This document shows, piece by piece, positions 41,609 through 50,656 of a stretch of DNA of 64,000 bases. Origin of the DNA: Microbacterium maritypicum MF109 (GTDB lineage: Bacteria > Actinomycetota > Actinomycetes > Actinomycetales > Microbacteriaceae); the NCBI RefSeq assembly GCF_000455825.1, contig NZ_ATAO01000188.1:1-64000 (forward strand), read 5' to 3'. The notes beneath the pieces are model-generated. The model was given only the letters and a program-made list of their open reading frames with translations. It did no database searches and was not told the origin of the DNA. The translations under genes were made by a program, and so were the position numbers. Positions within the stretch are counted from its first letter, which is position 1; the number at the start of each line of letters is the position of its first letter.

Positions 41609-43336
41609 TCAGCGCAGGCGCGCGGGATTGGGCACCGCGTCCAGCAGCTGGATCGTGTACGGATCCTCCGGATGCTGCAGCACCTCCGAGGTCTCGCCGC
41701 GCTCGACCACCCGGCCGCCGTTGAGCACCAGGATGTTCTGGGTCACCAGGCGCGCGCTCAGCAGGTCGTGCGTGATGTAGAGCATGCTGATGCCCCACCT
41801 CTCGCGCAGGTCCTCCAGCAGCGCCAGCACCCCGGCACGCAGCGAGACGTCGAGCATCGAGACGGGTTCATCGGCGATCAGCACCTGCGGGTCGCTCGCG
41901 AGCGCCCTGGCGATCACGACGCGCTGCCGCTGCCCGCCGGAGAGCTGGTGCGGCAGCTTGGCGGCGAACTGCTCGACGGGCGTGAGGCCCACCGTCTCGA
42001 GCAGCTCGAGCACTCGCGCCCTCGCCTCGGGCCCCCGCAGCGTCGTGTAGTTCATGACCGGACGGGTGAGGGCGTACTCGACCGTGTGCAGCGGGTTGAG
42101 CGCCGCATACGGATCCTGGAACACCATCTGCACGTCCTTGCGGAGGTCGCGCAGTCCACGGCGTTTGAGCGTCGCGACGTCGACATCGCCGAAGTGCACC
42201 GTACCGGAGGTCGGCTTCTCGACCCCCGTCAGCATCTTGGCGATGGTCGACTTGCCCGAGCCCGAGGCGCCCACGAGTGCCAGGGCCTCCCCCGGTTCGA
42301 GACGGAACGACACGTCGTCGACCGCGGTCACGGCGTCCTGCCCACGGCGAGGGGCCGGGTAGTGCTTCGAGACGCCCTCCACCACGATCGCCGCATCCGC
42401 ACGACGGGTGTCGCGCGACGACACGGTCGGCAGCGTCTCGGTGACGTCGGTCCGCGCACGTCCTTCACGACGGCGGGTACCGGCGTCGAGGAAGCCGGGG
42501 ATCTCGATCTTCTCCGCGCGGGGGTCCGCGTAGTGGCTGAGGAGCATCCGGGTGTACTCGTCCTGCGGGCGCTCGAGGATGTCGATGCTCCTCGCGTCTT
42601 CGACGATGTGCCCTTCGTGCATCACCATCACCCGGTCGGTCGCCTCCAGCACGATGCCGAGGTCGTGACTGATGAGGATGGCGGTGAAGTGCTCGGCCCG
42701 CTGCAGCTCCTTGATCGTGTCCATCACCGCGTGCTGCACGAGCACGTCGAGCGCCGTGGTGGGCTCGTCGAACACCATCAGCTGTGGTTCGAGAGACAGC
42801 GCGAGCGCGATCGAGGCACGCTGGCGCATACCGCCGGAGAGCTCGCCCGGGTAACGGGCGAGCACCGACGCGTCGAGACCGACCTTGCCGATGAGCTCAC
42901 GGGCACGCGCATCGCGGGCGTCCTTGGGCACGTGTCCGTGCGCCGCGAAGATGTCGCGGAAGTGGTTGCCGATGGTGCGCACGGGGTTGAGGGCGTTCAT
43001 GCCCGACTGCAGCACCATGGCGAATCCGCCCTGACGCTGACGACGCAGCTCCTCGGCATCCAGCTCGCGGATGTCGCGCCCGCCGAAGAGGATGCGCCCC
43101 GCGCTGATGCGCGCCGGGGGCTTCTGCAGTCGCGTGAGGGCGAAGCCGAGGGTCGACTTGCCCGACCCCGACTCGCCGACCAGACCGACGAACTCGCCGC
43201 GGCGGAGCGAGAACGACACGTTCTCGACCGCGGTGACGGGCTTCGTGCCCGGCGAGGCGTATTCGACGGACAGCCCCTGCACCTCGAGCAGGATGTCGTT
43301 CTCCGTGGTGGTGGTCGCGGGTGCCATGGCGGTCAT
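41609..43336 (-). CDS. Fused double-ATPase of a Dpp-family ABC transporter (DppD-DppF)
   Basis: This 575-aa protein has two nucleotide-binding domains. Domain 1 (about 15-270) has GESGSGKST, LSGGMRQRASIAL and LMVFDEPTTALD. Domain 2 (about 310-570) has GASGSGKST, LSGGQRQRVVIARAL and VLIADEPVSMLD. Both domains look catalytically complete. The oligopeptide-type Cys cluster at the C-terminus is absent. This fits the sugar-linked branch of the family. ATG 43336 overlaps the permease stop (ATGA), with GGGAAGGG upstream. The beta-glucosidase gene follows after 37 nt. Confidence 0.9.
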   Translation of the reverse strand: MTAMAPATTTTENDILLEVQGLSVEYASPGTKPVTAVENVSFSLRRGEFVGLVGESGSGKSTLGFALTRLQKPPARISAGRILFGGRDIRELDAEELRRQRQGGFAMVLQSGMNALNPVRTIGNHFRDIFAAHGHVPKDARDARARELIGKVGLDASVLARYPGELSGGMRQRASIALALSLEPQLMVFDEPTTALDVLVQHAVMDTIKELQRAEHFTAILISHDLGIVLEATDRVMVMHEGHIVEDARSIDILERPQDEYTRMLLSHYADPRAEKIEIPGFLDAGTRRREGRARTDVTETLPTVSSRDTRRADAAIVVEGVSKHYPAPRRGQDAVTAVDDVSFRLEPGEALALVGASGSGKSTIAKMLTGVEKPTSGTVHFGDVDVATLKRRGLRDLRKDVQMVFQDPYAALNPLHTVEYALTRPVMNYTTLRGPEARARVLELLETVGLTPVEQFAAKLPHQLSGGQRQRVVIARALASDPQVLIADEPVSMLDVSLRAGVLALLEDLRERWGISMLYITHDLLSARLVTQNILVLNGGRVVERGETSEVLQHPEDPYTIQLLDAVPNPARLR

Positions 43337-44247
43337 CGACCCTTCCCCTCTCGCAGGCGCGGATTGGAGATGCCGTCCACGCCGAAGTTGATCAGTGTCA
43401 GGCTCAACGCCAGCAGTGCGATGCACAGACCGGGGGCGAACAGCAGCAGCCACTGTCCGGTGAGCAGGGAGTTGGAGTTCTGCGCCCAGTAGAGCATGGT
43501 GCCCCAGCTGACGATGCTGGAGTCGCCGAGGCCGAGGAACTCCAGGCCTGCCTCCGCCAGGATCGCGGCCGTCGCCGCCCCGAAGAGCGTGCCGGCGATG
43601 ATCGACGTCATGTTGGGCAGGATCTCGCGGAAGATGATGCGCGTCCTGCTGTCACCCGAGAACTGCGCCGAGGTGACGAAGTCGTTGCCGCGCAGCGACT
43701 GCGTCTGGCTGCGGAGCACACGGGCGCCCCAGGCCCAGCCGGTCACCACGATGACCGCGATGATCATCAGGATGCCGCCGTTCTGCAGGTACGCGGCGAT
43801 CACGATCATGAGCGGGAGTCCGGGGATCACCAGGAAGAGGTTGACGATGAAGCCGACCACCTCGCCGGCGAAACCGCGCATGTAGCCCCAGCTGAGACCG
43901 ATGAGCACCGCCACGATGGTCGACAGGATGCCGGCGGCGAAGCCGACGAGCAGGCTGACCTGTGCGCCGTAGATGAGCTGGCTGAGCACGTCCTCCCCCG
44001 CGGCCGTCGTGCCGAGCCAGTGCGCCCACGACGCATCGGCGTTGCGCTCGAAGGTGTTGTCCTTCGCGCCGTAGGGGGCGAGGACGGGGGCGAACACCGC
44101 CACGAGCACGAAGAAGGCGAGGATGCACAACCCGAGCCGTGCCTTGCCATTGCTCCAGAGGGTGGCGACCATGCGCCCGAAGGCGCGCCATGGGCTGGGC
44201 GCAGCGATGCGCTCGGCGGGGATCTTGACGTTCATGGTGGAAGTCAT
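43333..44247 (-). CDS. ABC transporter permease, DppC type (beta-glucoside operon)
   Basis: This 304-aa BPD_transp_1 permease has an N-terminal OppC-like segment (ARLGLCILAFFVLVAVFAPVLAPYG), the WLGTTAAGEDVLSQLIYGAQ region and the coupling loop RGNDFVTSAQFSGDSRTRIIFREILPN. The motif LEFLGLGDSSIVSWGTML follows. It overlaps its neighbours by 4 bp on both sides. It works with the DppB-type protein encoded upstream. Association with a GH1 enzyme suggests an oligosaccharide importer like the cellobiose/xylooligosaccharide systems of Thermotoga that also use peptide-type components. Confidence 0.89.
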   Translation of the reverse strand: MTSTMNVKIPAERIAAPSPWRAFGRMVATLWSNGKARLGLCILAFFVLVAVFAPVLAPYGAKDNTFERNADASWAHWLGTTAAGEDVLSQLIYGAQVSLLVGFAAGILSTIVAVLIGLSWGYMRGFAGEVVGFIVNLFLVIPGLPLMIVIAAYLQNGGILMIIAVIVVTGWAWGARVLRSQTQSLRGNDFVTSAQFSGDSRTRIIFREILPNMTSIIAGTLFGAATAAILAEAGLEFLGLGDSSIVSWGTMLYWAQNSNSLLTGQWLLLFAPGLCIALLALSLTLINFGVDGISNPRLREGKGR

Positions 44248-45224
44248 CGGCGGGTCCTTGGGTCGAGTACCCCGTACAGGATGTCAACGAGGAAGTTGGC
44301 GATGAGCACGCTCACGGTGATCATCAGGAAGAGCGCCTGCATGAGCGGGTAGTCCTGCCCGATCACGGCGTTGAAGAGCAGATAGCCGATGCCCGGATAC
44401 CCGAACACCTGTTCCACCAGGATCGATCCGCCGACCACACCGCCGAGCGTGAGCCCGAAGCCGGTGAGGTTCGGCAGGATCGCGTTGCGCGCGGCGTAGC
44501 GGAGGGCGATCGTGCGGCCGTGCAGCCCGTTCGCCTCGCCGAACGTGATGTAGTCCTCGCCGAGCGTATTGATCATGGCGTTGCGCATGCCGATGATCCA
44601 TCCGCCCAGGGAGGTGAGCAGGATCGTCAGGGCCGGCAGGAACGCGTGGCTGAGCAGGTCTCCGAGGAACTCCCAGGTGAACCCGGGTGTCGTGGTCGCC
44701 GAGTAGGCGCCGGTGGTCGGGAACCAGTGCAGCACGTAGCCGAAGAAGAACAGCAGCAGCAGCGCGGTCCAGAAGTACGGGAACGTGCTGAGGAACGAAC
44801 CGGTCAGCGTCGGGAGGGTGTCGAGCCAGGTGCCGCGACGCCAGGCGGCGGCGACGCCGATCAGCGTGCCGATCACGAACGCGAGGATCGTGACGATGCC
44901 GACGAGCCCGATCGTGTACGGCAGCGCCGTGGACACCATGCTCGACACCGACTGCGGATAGAACGTGTACGAGACACCGAAGTCGAGCCGGACGACCTGG
45001 CCGAGATAGGCGATGTACTGGTCCCACAGCGATCCGGTCGGAACACCCAGCTGCGCCTCGATGGCGGCGCGCGTGGCGTCCGACACCGGCCCGTTCTGGG
45101 ACAGCTTGGCGATGGCGGCATCCGCCGGGGAACCGGGCATCATGCGCGGGAGGAAGAAGTTCAGGGTGACCGCGGCCCACAGGGTGAGCACGAACAGGCC
45201 GAACTTCTGGAGCACGTACTTCAC
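44244..45224 (-). CDS. ABC transporter permease, DppB type (beta-glucoside operon)
   Basis: This 326-aa permease has about six membrane helices. Family features are LNFFLPRMMPGSPADAAIAKL near the N-terminus, the coupling loop EANGLHGRTIALRYAARNAILPNLTG and VFGYPGIGYLLFNAVIGQDYPLMQ near the C-terminus. The ATG at 45224 overlaps the binding-protein stop, and its stop overlaps the DppC-type gene. A large extracytoplasmic loop follows helix 1, as usual for DppB proteins. Confidence 0.89.
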   Translation of the reverse strand: MKYVLQKFGLFVLTLWAAVTLNFFLPRMMPGSPADAAIAKLSQNGPVSDATRAAIEAQLGVPTGSLWDQYIAYLGQVVRLDFGVSYTFYPQSVSSMVSTALPYTIGLVGIVTILAFVIGTLIGVAAAWRRGTWLDTLPTLTGSFLSTFPYFWTALLLLFFFGYVLHWFPTTGAYSATTTPGFTWEFLGDLLSHAFLPALTILLTSLGGWIIGMRNAMINTLGEDYITFGEANGLHGRTIALRYAARNAILPNLTGFGLTLGGVVGGSILVEQVFGYPGIGYLLFNAVIGQDYPLMQALFLMITVSVLIANFLVDILYGVLDPRTRR

Positions 45225-46900
45225 TTGTCGTCCTCCTTCACGCGCTCGAGCCGGGTGAAGATGCCCAGCGGCGCGGAGTCGTAGTTCTGCGGGATCATGT
45301 ACGGGTCTTCCTCACTCGGCCAGCCGGTGAACTTGGCGTCGCTGAACAGGCCCCAGATGCCGCCGTAGTAGAGGCCGATCACAGGCATCTCGTCGTAGAC
45401 GACGCCCTGCAGCTCCTTCACGATCTCGGCCTGGCGGGCGGCGTCGACGGTCTCGCGATACTCGGCGAGCAGTGCGTCGACCTTGTCCGACTTGTAGCGC
45501 TCGAAGTTGTTCGCGGTCGGCTTTCCCGACGGCACGTAGAACTCGCTGGAAAGCAGGTTGTTGTAGGCCTGGTACACGTCGCCGTTGCCCATGCCGCCGA
45601 TCGCCATCTCGAAGTCGCCGTTGCTGATCGCGCTCTGATATCCCGCGGGCTGCGGAAGCTTGAGGGTGACCTTCACGCCGACGTCGGCGAGCTGGCTGCG
45701 CACGGTCTGCGCCGCCCTGGTCCAGTCGGAATACCCGTTCGCCGTGGTCAGCGCGAACTCGAGCTGCTCGCCGTTCGCGTCGACGAGACGGTCGCCGTCG
45801 AGGGTGTAGCCCGCGTCGGCGAAGGCGGCGAGAGCGGCATCCTCGTCCTGCGTGATCATGCCCTGATCGGGGATGCTCGGATCCAGGTACTGCTCCTGGT
45901 TCGGAAGGATGAGACCCGTCTGACCCGCCGGCTTCATGTATCCCTCGGAGGCGGTCTCTGCGATCTCCTCACGATCGAGGGAGAGCGCGATGCCGCGTCG
46001 CACGTTCACGTCGTCGAAGGGCGCGACCTCGAGGTTCGGCATCAACGCGATCACGCCGCCGGGCGGGAACCACCACGCGTTGTGCTCGCTCGCCGCGCCC
46101 CAGGTGCCCTCGACGTCGGAGATGAAGGAGTAGGCCCAGTCATAACCGCGGGTGACGGTGTCGAGCTGCGAGTTCGTGGCGGGGAGGATGATGTGCTCGA
46201 TCTCGATCGAGTCGGCCTGCCAGTAGTCGGGGTTCTTGTCCATCGAGTACTGCTGGTCGTTGTAGTTGCCGAGCACGAACGGCCCGGTTCCGACCGGATC
46301 CTCGTTGCGATACGTGCCGGGGTCCTTCACATCGGACCAGAGGTGCTCGGGCACGATCATGGTCTGACCGAGGATCGCCAGCGATGGCGCGTCCTCGGTC
46401 TTGAGGTGCAGGATCACGTCGCTGCCCTCGGTCTCGACGCTGTCGAGGTGCTGCCATGCGCCCTTGATGTCGAGCGACGGGTTGTCCTTGAGCAGCTGGA
46501 ACGTGAAGGCCACGTCCTCGGGCGTCAGGTCTTCGCCGTCGCTCCACTTCACGTCGTCGCGGATCGTCATGACGATCGTGCGCGCGTCGGGCTGACTCCA
46601 TTCGGAGGCGAGCCACGGGTTCTGCGTGCCGTCGAGCGGATTGATCAGGATCAGCGGCTCGTAGATCCACCGCGACGCGGTGCGCGTGTTGGTGAGGTAC
46701 GGGTTGAAGTTCTTCGTGAAGAACGGGTTGCCCTTGTCGGCATTGATCAGCATCGTGTCGGCGCCGATCGACGGATCGGGTTGGGATGTGATCTGGATGC
46801 TGCAGCCGCTGAGGGCGACCGCCACGGCCGCGAGGCCCACGATCGTCGCTCGGCGCCAGCGCTGCATCATGCGCCGTCCCGGTGTTCTGCCACCTGACAT
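45221..46900 (-). CDS. ABC transporter substrate-binding lipoprotein (SBP family 5), probable beta-glucoside receptor
   Basis: This 559-aa lipoprotein has a lipobox LSGC with C33. The SBP_bac_5 fold shows TASRWIYEPLILINP, IRDDVKWSDGEDLTPEDVAFTFQLLKD, the GTGPFVLGNYND segment and the VNVRRGIALSLDREEIA signature. Start at ATG 46900 is preferred because GAGG precedes it at suitable spacing. ATG 46912 extends it by four residues, and M11 is a third option. The aromatic-rich segments (YDWAYSFISDVEGTW, HNAWWFPPGG) would suit sugar stacking. With GH1, LacI and fused ATPase partners it most likely binds cello-oligosaccharides or related beta-glucosides, but a peptide ligand cannot be excluded. Confidence 0.87.
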   Translation of the reverse strand: MSGGRTPGRRMMQRWRRATIVGLAAVAVALSGCSIQITSQPDPSIGADTMLINADKGNPFFTKNFNPYLTNTRTASRWIYEPLILINPLDGTQNPWLASEWSQPDARTIVMTIRDDVKWSDGEDLTPEDVAFTFQLLKDNPSLDIKGAWQHLDSVETEGSDVILHLKTEDAPSLAILGQTMIVPEHLWSDVKDPGTYRNEDPVGTGPFVLGNYNDQQYSMDKNPDYWQADSIEIEHIILPATNSQLDTVTRGYDWAYSFISDVEGTWGAASEHNAWWFPPGGVIALMPNLEVAPFDDVNVRRGIALSLDREEIAETASEGYMKPAGQTGLILPNQEQYLDPSIPDQGMITQDEDAALAAFADAGYTLDGDRLVDANGEQLEFALTTANGYSDWTRAAQTVRSQLADVGVKVTLKLPQPAGYQSAISNGDFEMAIGGMGNGDVYQAYNNLLSSEFYVPSGKPTANNFERYKSDKVDALLAEYRETVDAARQAEIVKELQGVVYDEMPVIGLYYGGIWGLFSDAKFTGWPSEEDPYMIPQNYDSAPLGIFTRLERVKEDDK

Positions 46901-47010
46901 CTGCCACCTCATGTCGTCTCTGTCATGAAGGGCGCCCCTGCCGGACCACCGGAACTTCGGAACACCCGCACGGCCTGCGCCGTCTCAGGGCGGTGTGCAC
47001 CGCCTCAGTG

Positions 47011-47040
47011 ATTGTAAGCGCATACATTTTGCGATCGCAA
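47011..47040 (-). promoter_or_regulatory. Promoter of the beta-glucoside operon with embedded LacI operator
   Basis: The minus strand carries -35 TTGCGA (47035-47040) and -10 TACAAT (47011-47016) with an 18-bp spacer. Inside it lies the near-perfect palindrome TGTAAGCGCATACA (47013-47026, plus-strand reading) with a central CG, typical of LacI-family operators. A bound repressor would cover the -10 and spacer. The transcript would have a leader of about 100 nt. Confidence 0.65.
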
Positions 47041-47077
47041 CCCCTTGACACGGGCGCGCCGACCATGGCCGCGCCGT

Positions 47078-48184
47078 TCAGACGGGGTGCTGAGAGCTCT
47101 CGCGCAGCAGGATCTGGAGGGGCAGCCGGGCGACCACCGGGTCGGCTTCCGCGTTCTCCAGCCGCCGGGCGAGCACCTGAACGGCCGCCCGGCCGAGGTC
47201 GATCATCGGCTGACGGATCGTGGTCAGCGGAGGCTGCGACAGCGCGGCGGCCTCGATCCCGTCGAAGCCCGTCACCAGGACGTCGTCCGGCACGCGGATA
47301 CCGGCGCCTCGGAGCACGTCGAGCGCTCCGAGCGCCATCTGATCGTTCGCGGCGATCAGCGCGGCCGGCACCCCCGCGGCGAGAAGCTCCTCGGCCGCGC
47401 GGCGCCCCGATGCGCGGGTGAAGTCGCCGCGCAGCACGGTCACGTCGTCGAGCCCACCACCGGCAGCCGTCACGGCGGCCGCGAACCCCTCCCAGCGCTG
47501 CAGGCCGTCCGGCGAATCCGCGGGCCCCGCGAGGAACGCGAGCCGCCCGTCTCCCACCTGCGCCAGCACGTGCCTGGTCAGCTCACCCATCGCCTCGGCG
47601 TTGCTCACCGTGACGTGGTCGTAGTGATCGCCGCGGGGAGGACCCGAGAGCACCACCACGGGGATGCGCCGCGCCAGCCGGGCCAGCACGTCGTCCGGCA
47701 CGCTGCTCGCGAGGACCATGAGCCCGTCCACACGGCCCGCCATGTCGCGCACGGTGGAGCGGTCAGGGTCGTCCCGCCCGACGCCGACCATCAGCACGAA
47801 ACCCTGCTTCCAGGCCTCCAGCTCCGCACCGCGCAGCACCTCGTCGAGGAACAGCATCGAGGTGTGCCGGCCGTCGGATTCCACCTCGTCGCGGACGATC
47901 GCGAACGGCGGTGCGTCGGCGTCGGCGGCGGAGAGCGCGTCGAGGGGCGGAGCATCCTCGGCGGCGTCGAACCCCGGGAAGTACAGCCCGAGCACCCCGG
48001 TTCGACGCTCGGCGAGTCCGCGGGCGCTGCCGCTGGGCACGTACCCCAGCGCGGCGACGGCGTCGAGCACGCGCTCACGGGTGACCGGGCGCACCGCATC
48101 CGGCGAGCGCAGCACACGCGAGACCGTGGCGATCGAGACGCCGGCCCGATCGGCCACGTCGTACACGGTCGCCGCCTTGCTCAC
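47078..48184 (-). CDS. LacI-family regulator of the beta-glucoside operon
   Basis: This 368-aa regulator has an N-terminal LacI HTH (TVYDVADRAGVSIATVSRVLRSPDAVRPVTRERV) and a sugar-binding-like domain (DGLMVLASSVPDDVLARLARRIPVVVLSG, LIAANDQMALGALDVLRGAGIRVPDDVLVTGFDGIEAA). GTG 48184 has AGGAG 7 nt upstream. GTG 48190 overlaps the rsmI stop and is an alternative that would couple translation. It lies directly upstream of the ABC/GH1 operon on the same strand, separated by 177 bp that contain a LacI operator overlapping the operon promoter. It most likely represses that operon in the absence of a beta-glucoside. Confidence 0.89.
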   Translation of the reverse strand: MSKAATVYDVADRAGVSIATVSRVLRSPDAVRPVTRERVLDAVAALGYVPSGSARGLAERRTGVLGLYFPGFDAAEDAPPLDALSAADADAPPFAIVRDEVESDGRHTSMLFLDEVLRGAELEAWKQGFVLMVGVGRDDPDRSTVRDMAGRVDGLMVLASSVPDDVLARLARRIPVVVLSGPPRGDHYDHVTVSNAEAMGELTRHVLAQVGDGRLAFLAGPADSPDGLQRWEGFAAAVTAAGGGLDDVTVLRGDFTRASGRRAAEELLAAGVPAALIAANDQMALGALDVLRGAGIRVPDDVLVTGFDGIEAAALSQPPLTTIRQPMIDLGRAAVQVLARRLENAEADPVVARLPLQILLRESSQHPV

Positions 48185-48186
48185 GG

Positions 48187-49014
48187 TCACGCTCCTCCGG
48201 AGCGGGCGGCGAGGGCGGCCTGATAGAGGTCGCGGGAGGAGAGACCCGTGAGGCCGGCGACCTCGGAGGCGGCGTCCTTCAACCGGATGCCGTCGGCGAC
48301 GAGCTTCTGCACCTGCGCGAGAGCGTCTTCCGGGGAGGCATCGCGGTGCGCCGCCCCTTCGACCACGACGACGATCTCACCCTTCACGCCGTCCTCGGCC
48401 CAGGCGACGAGTTCCGATGCTGTGCCGCGGCGCACCTCCTCGTACAGTTTCGTCAGCTCTCGGCACACCGCGATCCGCCGGTCGTCGCCGAATGCCGCCC
48501 CCATGTCGGCGAGGGAGCTCGCGAGGCGGGCGGGCGATTCGAAGAAGACCATGGTGCGGGGTTCGGCCGCCAGCGCGCGCAGAGTCGAACGCCGCTCCCC
48601 CGGCTTGCGCGGCAGGAACCCCTCGAACGTGAAGCGGTCGGTGGGCAGGCCCGAGATCGCGAGTGCCATCAGCACCGCGCTCGGCCCGGGGATCGCGGTC
48701 ACCGTGACGCCCTGAGCGACCGCTTCGGCGACCAGCCCGTAGCCGGGGTCGCTCACGGTGGGCATCCCGGCATCGCTCATCACCACGATGTCGGTCTCGG
48801 CCGCGAGAGCCGCCAGCTCGGCGGCCTTCTGCTTCTCGTTGTGGTCGTGCAGGGCGATCAGGCGCGGGCGATTCTCGATCTGCAGGGCCTTCAGCAGACG
48901 TTGCGTGGTGCGGGTGTCTTCGGCCACGATGACCTCGGCGTTCTCCAAGACCTCCACGAGACGGCGCGACGCGTCGCCGAGATTTCCGATCGGAGTGGCG
49001 GCGAGGATGATCAC
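48187..49014 (-). CDS. rsmI: 16S rRNA (cytidine-1402-2'-O)-methyltransferase RsmI
   Basis: This 275-aa tetrapyrrole-methylase-fold enzyme begins MIILAATPIGNLGDASRRLVEVL. Other family blocks are VIVAEDTRTTQRLLKAL, VVMSDAGMPTVSDPGYGLV and AIPGPSAVLMALAISGLPTDRFTFEGFLPRK. It methylates the 2'-O of C1402 in 16S rRNA. TAAGCT lies 6 nt before the ATG (leaderless). It is divergent from the PMT gene, a conserved actinobacterial pairing. Its stop overlaps or abuts the lacI-type start, so the sugar regulator is probably co-transcribed with this housekeeping gene. Confidence 0.95.
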   Translation of the reverse strand: MIILAATPIGNLGDASRRLVEVLENAEVIVAEDTRTTQRLLKALQIENRPRLIALHDHNEKQKAAELAALAAETDIVVMSDAGMPTVSDPGYGLVAEAVAQGVTVTAIPGPSAVLMALAISGLPTDRFTFEGFLPRKPGERRSTLRALAAEPRTMVFFESPARLASSLADMGAAFGDDRRIAVCRELTKLYEEVRRGTASELVAWAEDGVKGEIVVVVEGAAHRDASPEDALAQVQKLVADGIRLKDAASEVAGLTGLSSRDLYQAALAARSGGA

Positions 49015-49020
49015 CCGCCC

Positions 49021-49026
49021 AGCTTA
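49021..49026 (-). promoter_or_regulatory. -10 box TAAGCT, leaderless start of rsmI
   Basis: TAAGCT on the minus strand is 6 nt before the rsmI ATG at 49014. The divergent PMT promoter box is 39 bp away, so the two promoters are back to back. Confidence 0.5.
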
Positions 49027-49064
49027 GGCGGGCCGGATGCAGCCGGCCGAGAAGGCCGGTTGTC

Positions 49065-49070
49065 TAGGCT
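49065..49070 (+). promoter_or_regulatory. -10 box TAGGCT, leaderless start of the PMT gene
   Basis: TAGGCT is followed by 6 nt and the GTG at 49077. No SD is possible in that distance other than a partial GGAG. Confidence 0.5.
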
Positions 49071-49076
49071 GGAGCG

Positions 49077-50630
49077 GTGACCGCGCCCGTGCCCCTGCTT
49101 CCCGCTCCCGATGAGCGGTTGACGCGCTACGGGCGACTGCGTGACCGCCTGCTCAACGCCCCCGACTGGGGACGCGCGATCCGGTGGCTCGCACCCCTCG
49201 TCATCACCGCGATCGCTGCCCTCCTCCGGCTGATCAACGTCGCCCATCCGCATCAGCTCGCTTTCGACGAGACGTACTACGTCAAAGACGCCTGGTCGCT
49301 GTGGACGCTCGGCTACGAGGGCACCTGGGGCGAGAACGCCAACGACGCCTTCGTCACGCTGCAGCAGCTGCCGCTGTCCGAACAGGGCGCGTTCATCGTG
49401 CATCCGCCGCTCGGCAAGTGGCTCATCGCGCTCGGCATGGCGATCGGCGGGCCGGACAACAGCGCCGGCTGGCGACTCGCGACCGCGGTGCTCGGCAGCG
49501 CCTCGGTGCTCCTGGTCTACCTAATCGCGCGACGGCTCAGCGGTTCCGTGATCGTCGCGAGCGTGGCTGGGACGCTGCTCGCGATCGACGGTCTCAGCAT
49601 CGTGATGAGTCGCATCGCCCTGCTCGACGGCATCCTGACCTTCTTCGTCCTGCTGGGTGCGCTCTTCGTGATCATCGACCGGCAGCGGACGATCCCCGTG
49701 CTCGAGAAGCGCGATCCCGACACCCCGGATCCGTTCTGGGGTCCGGTGCTCTGGCGTCGTCCGTGGCTGATCGCCGCGGGAGCCGCCCTCGGCGCGGCGT
49801 CGGCCGTGAAGTGGTCGGGGCTGTACGTGCTGGCGGGCTTCGGCCTGTACGTCGTCGTCACGGATGCTCTCGCCCGCCGTCGCGCGGGAGTGGTGCTGTG
49901 GCCGACTGCGGCCGCGTTCCGACAGGGGCCGGTCTCGTTCGTGCTGCTCGTCTTCCCCGCCCTGGCGGTGTACCTGATCAGCTGGACCGGCTGGCTGGTG
50001 ACGGCAGGGGGCTATGACCGCCAGAGCGACCCGAACCCGCTGATCGCGCTGTGGAAGTACCACGAGTCGATGCTCGGCTTCCACGTCGGCCTCACTCGCG
50101 GCCACCCCTACGCGAGTCCCGCCTGGGAGTGGCCGTTCCTGCTGCGCCCCACGGCGGTCTGGGTCGACTCCGACCCTGCGGGCTGCGGGACGGATCACTG
50201 CATCGGCGTGATCTCGGCGATCCCGAATCCGCTCATCTGGTACGCGGGCGTGGCCGCAGCGATCTACCTGCTCTACCGCCTGGTGCGCGGCTGGATCACC
50301 CGGCAGCCCGTCGGCCCGGAACTGAGCATCCCCCTGGTCGGCCTCGCCGTCACCTACGTGCCGTGGCTGATGTTCCCCGACCGCACGATCTTCCAGTTCT
50401 ACACCGTCGTGATGATGCCGTTCCTCGTGCTCGCGCTGGCGATGACGCTGCGGATCATCGCCGGGCGACGTGAGGATCCGCTGCACCGCCGGCAGTCCGG
50501 CGAGCGCACCGTGATGATCTTCCTCGCGTTCGTGGTGCTCGTGTCGGCGTTCTTCCTTCCCCTGTGGACGGGGATGAGCGTGCCGTACGAGTTCTGGCTG
50601 GTACACAACTGGCTGCCCGGCTGGGTGTGA
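49077..50630 (+). CDS. pmt: Polyprenyl-phosphate-mannose--protein mannosyltransferase (PMT, GT39)
   Basis: This 517-aa integral membrane glycosyltransferase of family GT39 has about ten or more membrane helices. The first extracytoplasmic loop carries the catalytic acidic pair (HQLAFDETYYVKDAW). A PMT_4TMC-type C-terminal half contains FQFYTVVMMPFLVLALAM and the end motif WTGMSVPYEFWLVHNWLPGWV. It transfers mannose from polyprenyl-phosphate-mannose to Ser/Thr of secreted proteins as they cross the membrane through Sec. The large secreted protein at the end of the window is a type of protein that could be modified. The neighbour order with rsmI is conserved in Mycobacterium and other Actinobacteria. 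Confidence 0.93.
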   Translation: MTAPVPLLPAPDERLTRYGRLRDRLLNAPDWGRAIRWLAPLVITAIAALLRLINVAHPHQLAFDETYYVKDAWSLWTLGYEGTWGENANDAFVTLQQLPLSEQGAFIVHPPLGKWLIALGMAIGGPDNSAGWRLATAVLGSASVLLVYLIARRLSGSVIVASVAGTLLAIDGLSIVMSRIALLDGILTFFVLLGALFVIIDRQRTIPVLEKRDPDTPDPFWGPVLWRRPWLIAAGAALGAASAVKWSGLYVLAGFGLYVVVTDALARRRAGVVLWPTAAAFRQGPVSFVLLVFPALAVYLISWTGWLVTAGGYDRQSDPNPLIALWKYHESMLGFHVGLTRGHPYASPAWEWPFLLRPTAVWVDSDPAGCGTDHCIGVISAIPNPLIWYAGVAAAIYLLYRLVRGWITRQPVGPELSIPLVGLAVTYVPWLMFPDRTIFQFYTVVMMPFLVLALAMTLRIIAGRREDPLHRRQSGERTVMIFLAFVVLVSAFFLPLWTGMSVPYEFWLVHNWLPGWV

Positions 50631-50656
50631 GCCCGCCCGACGCACCACGGCGTCCC

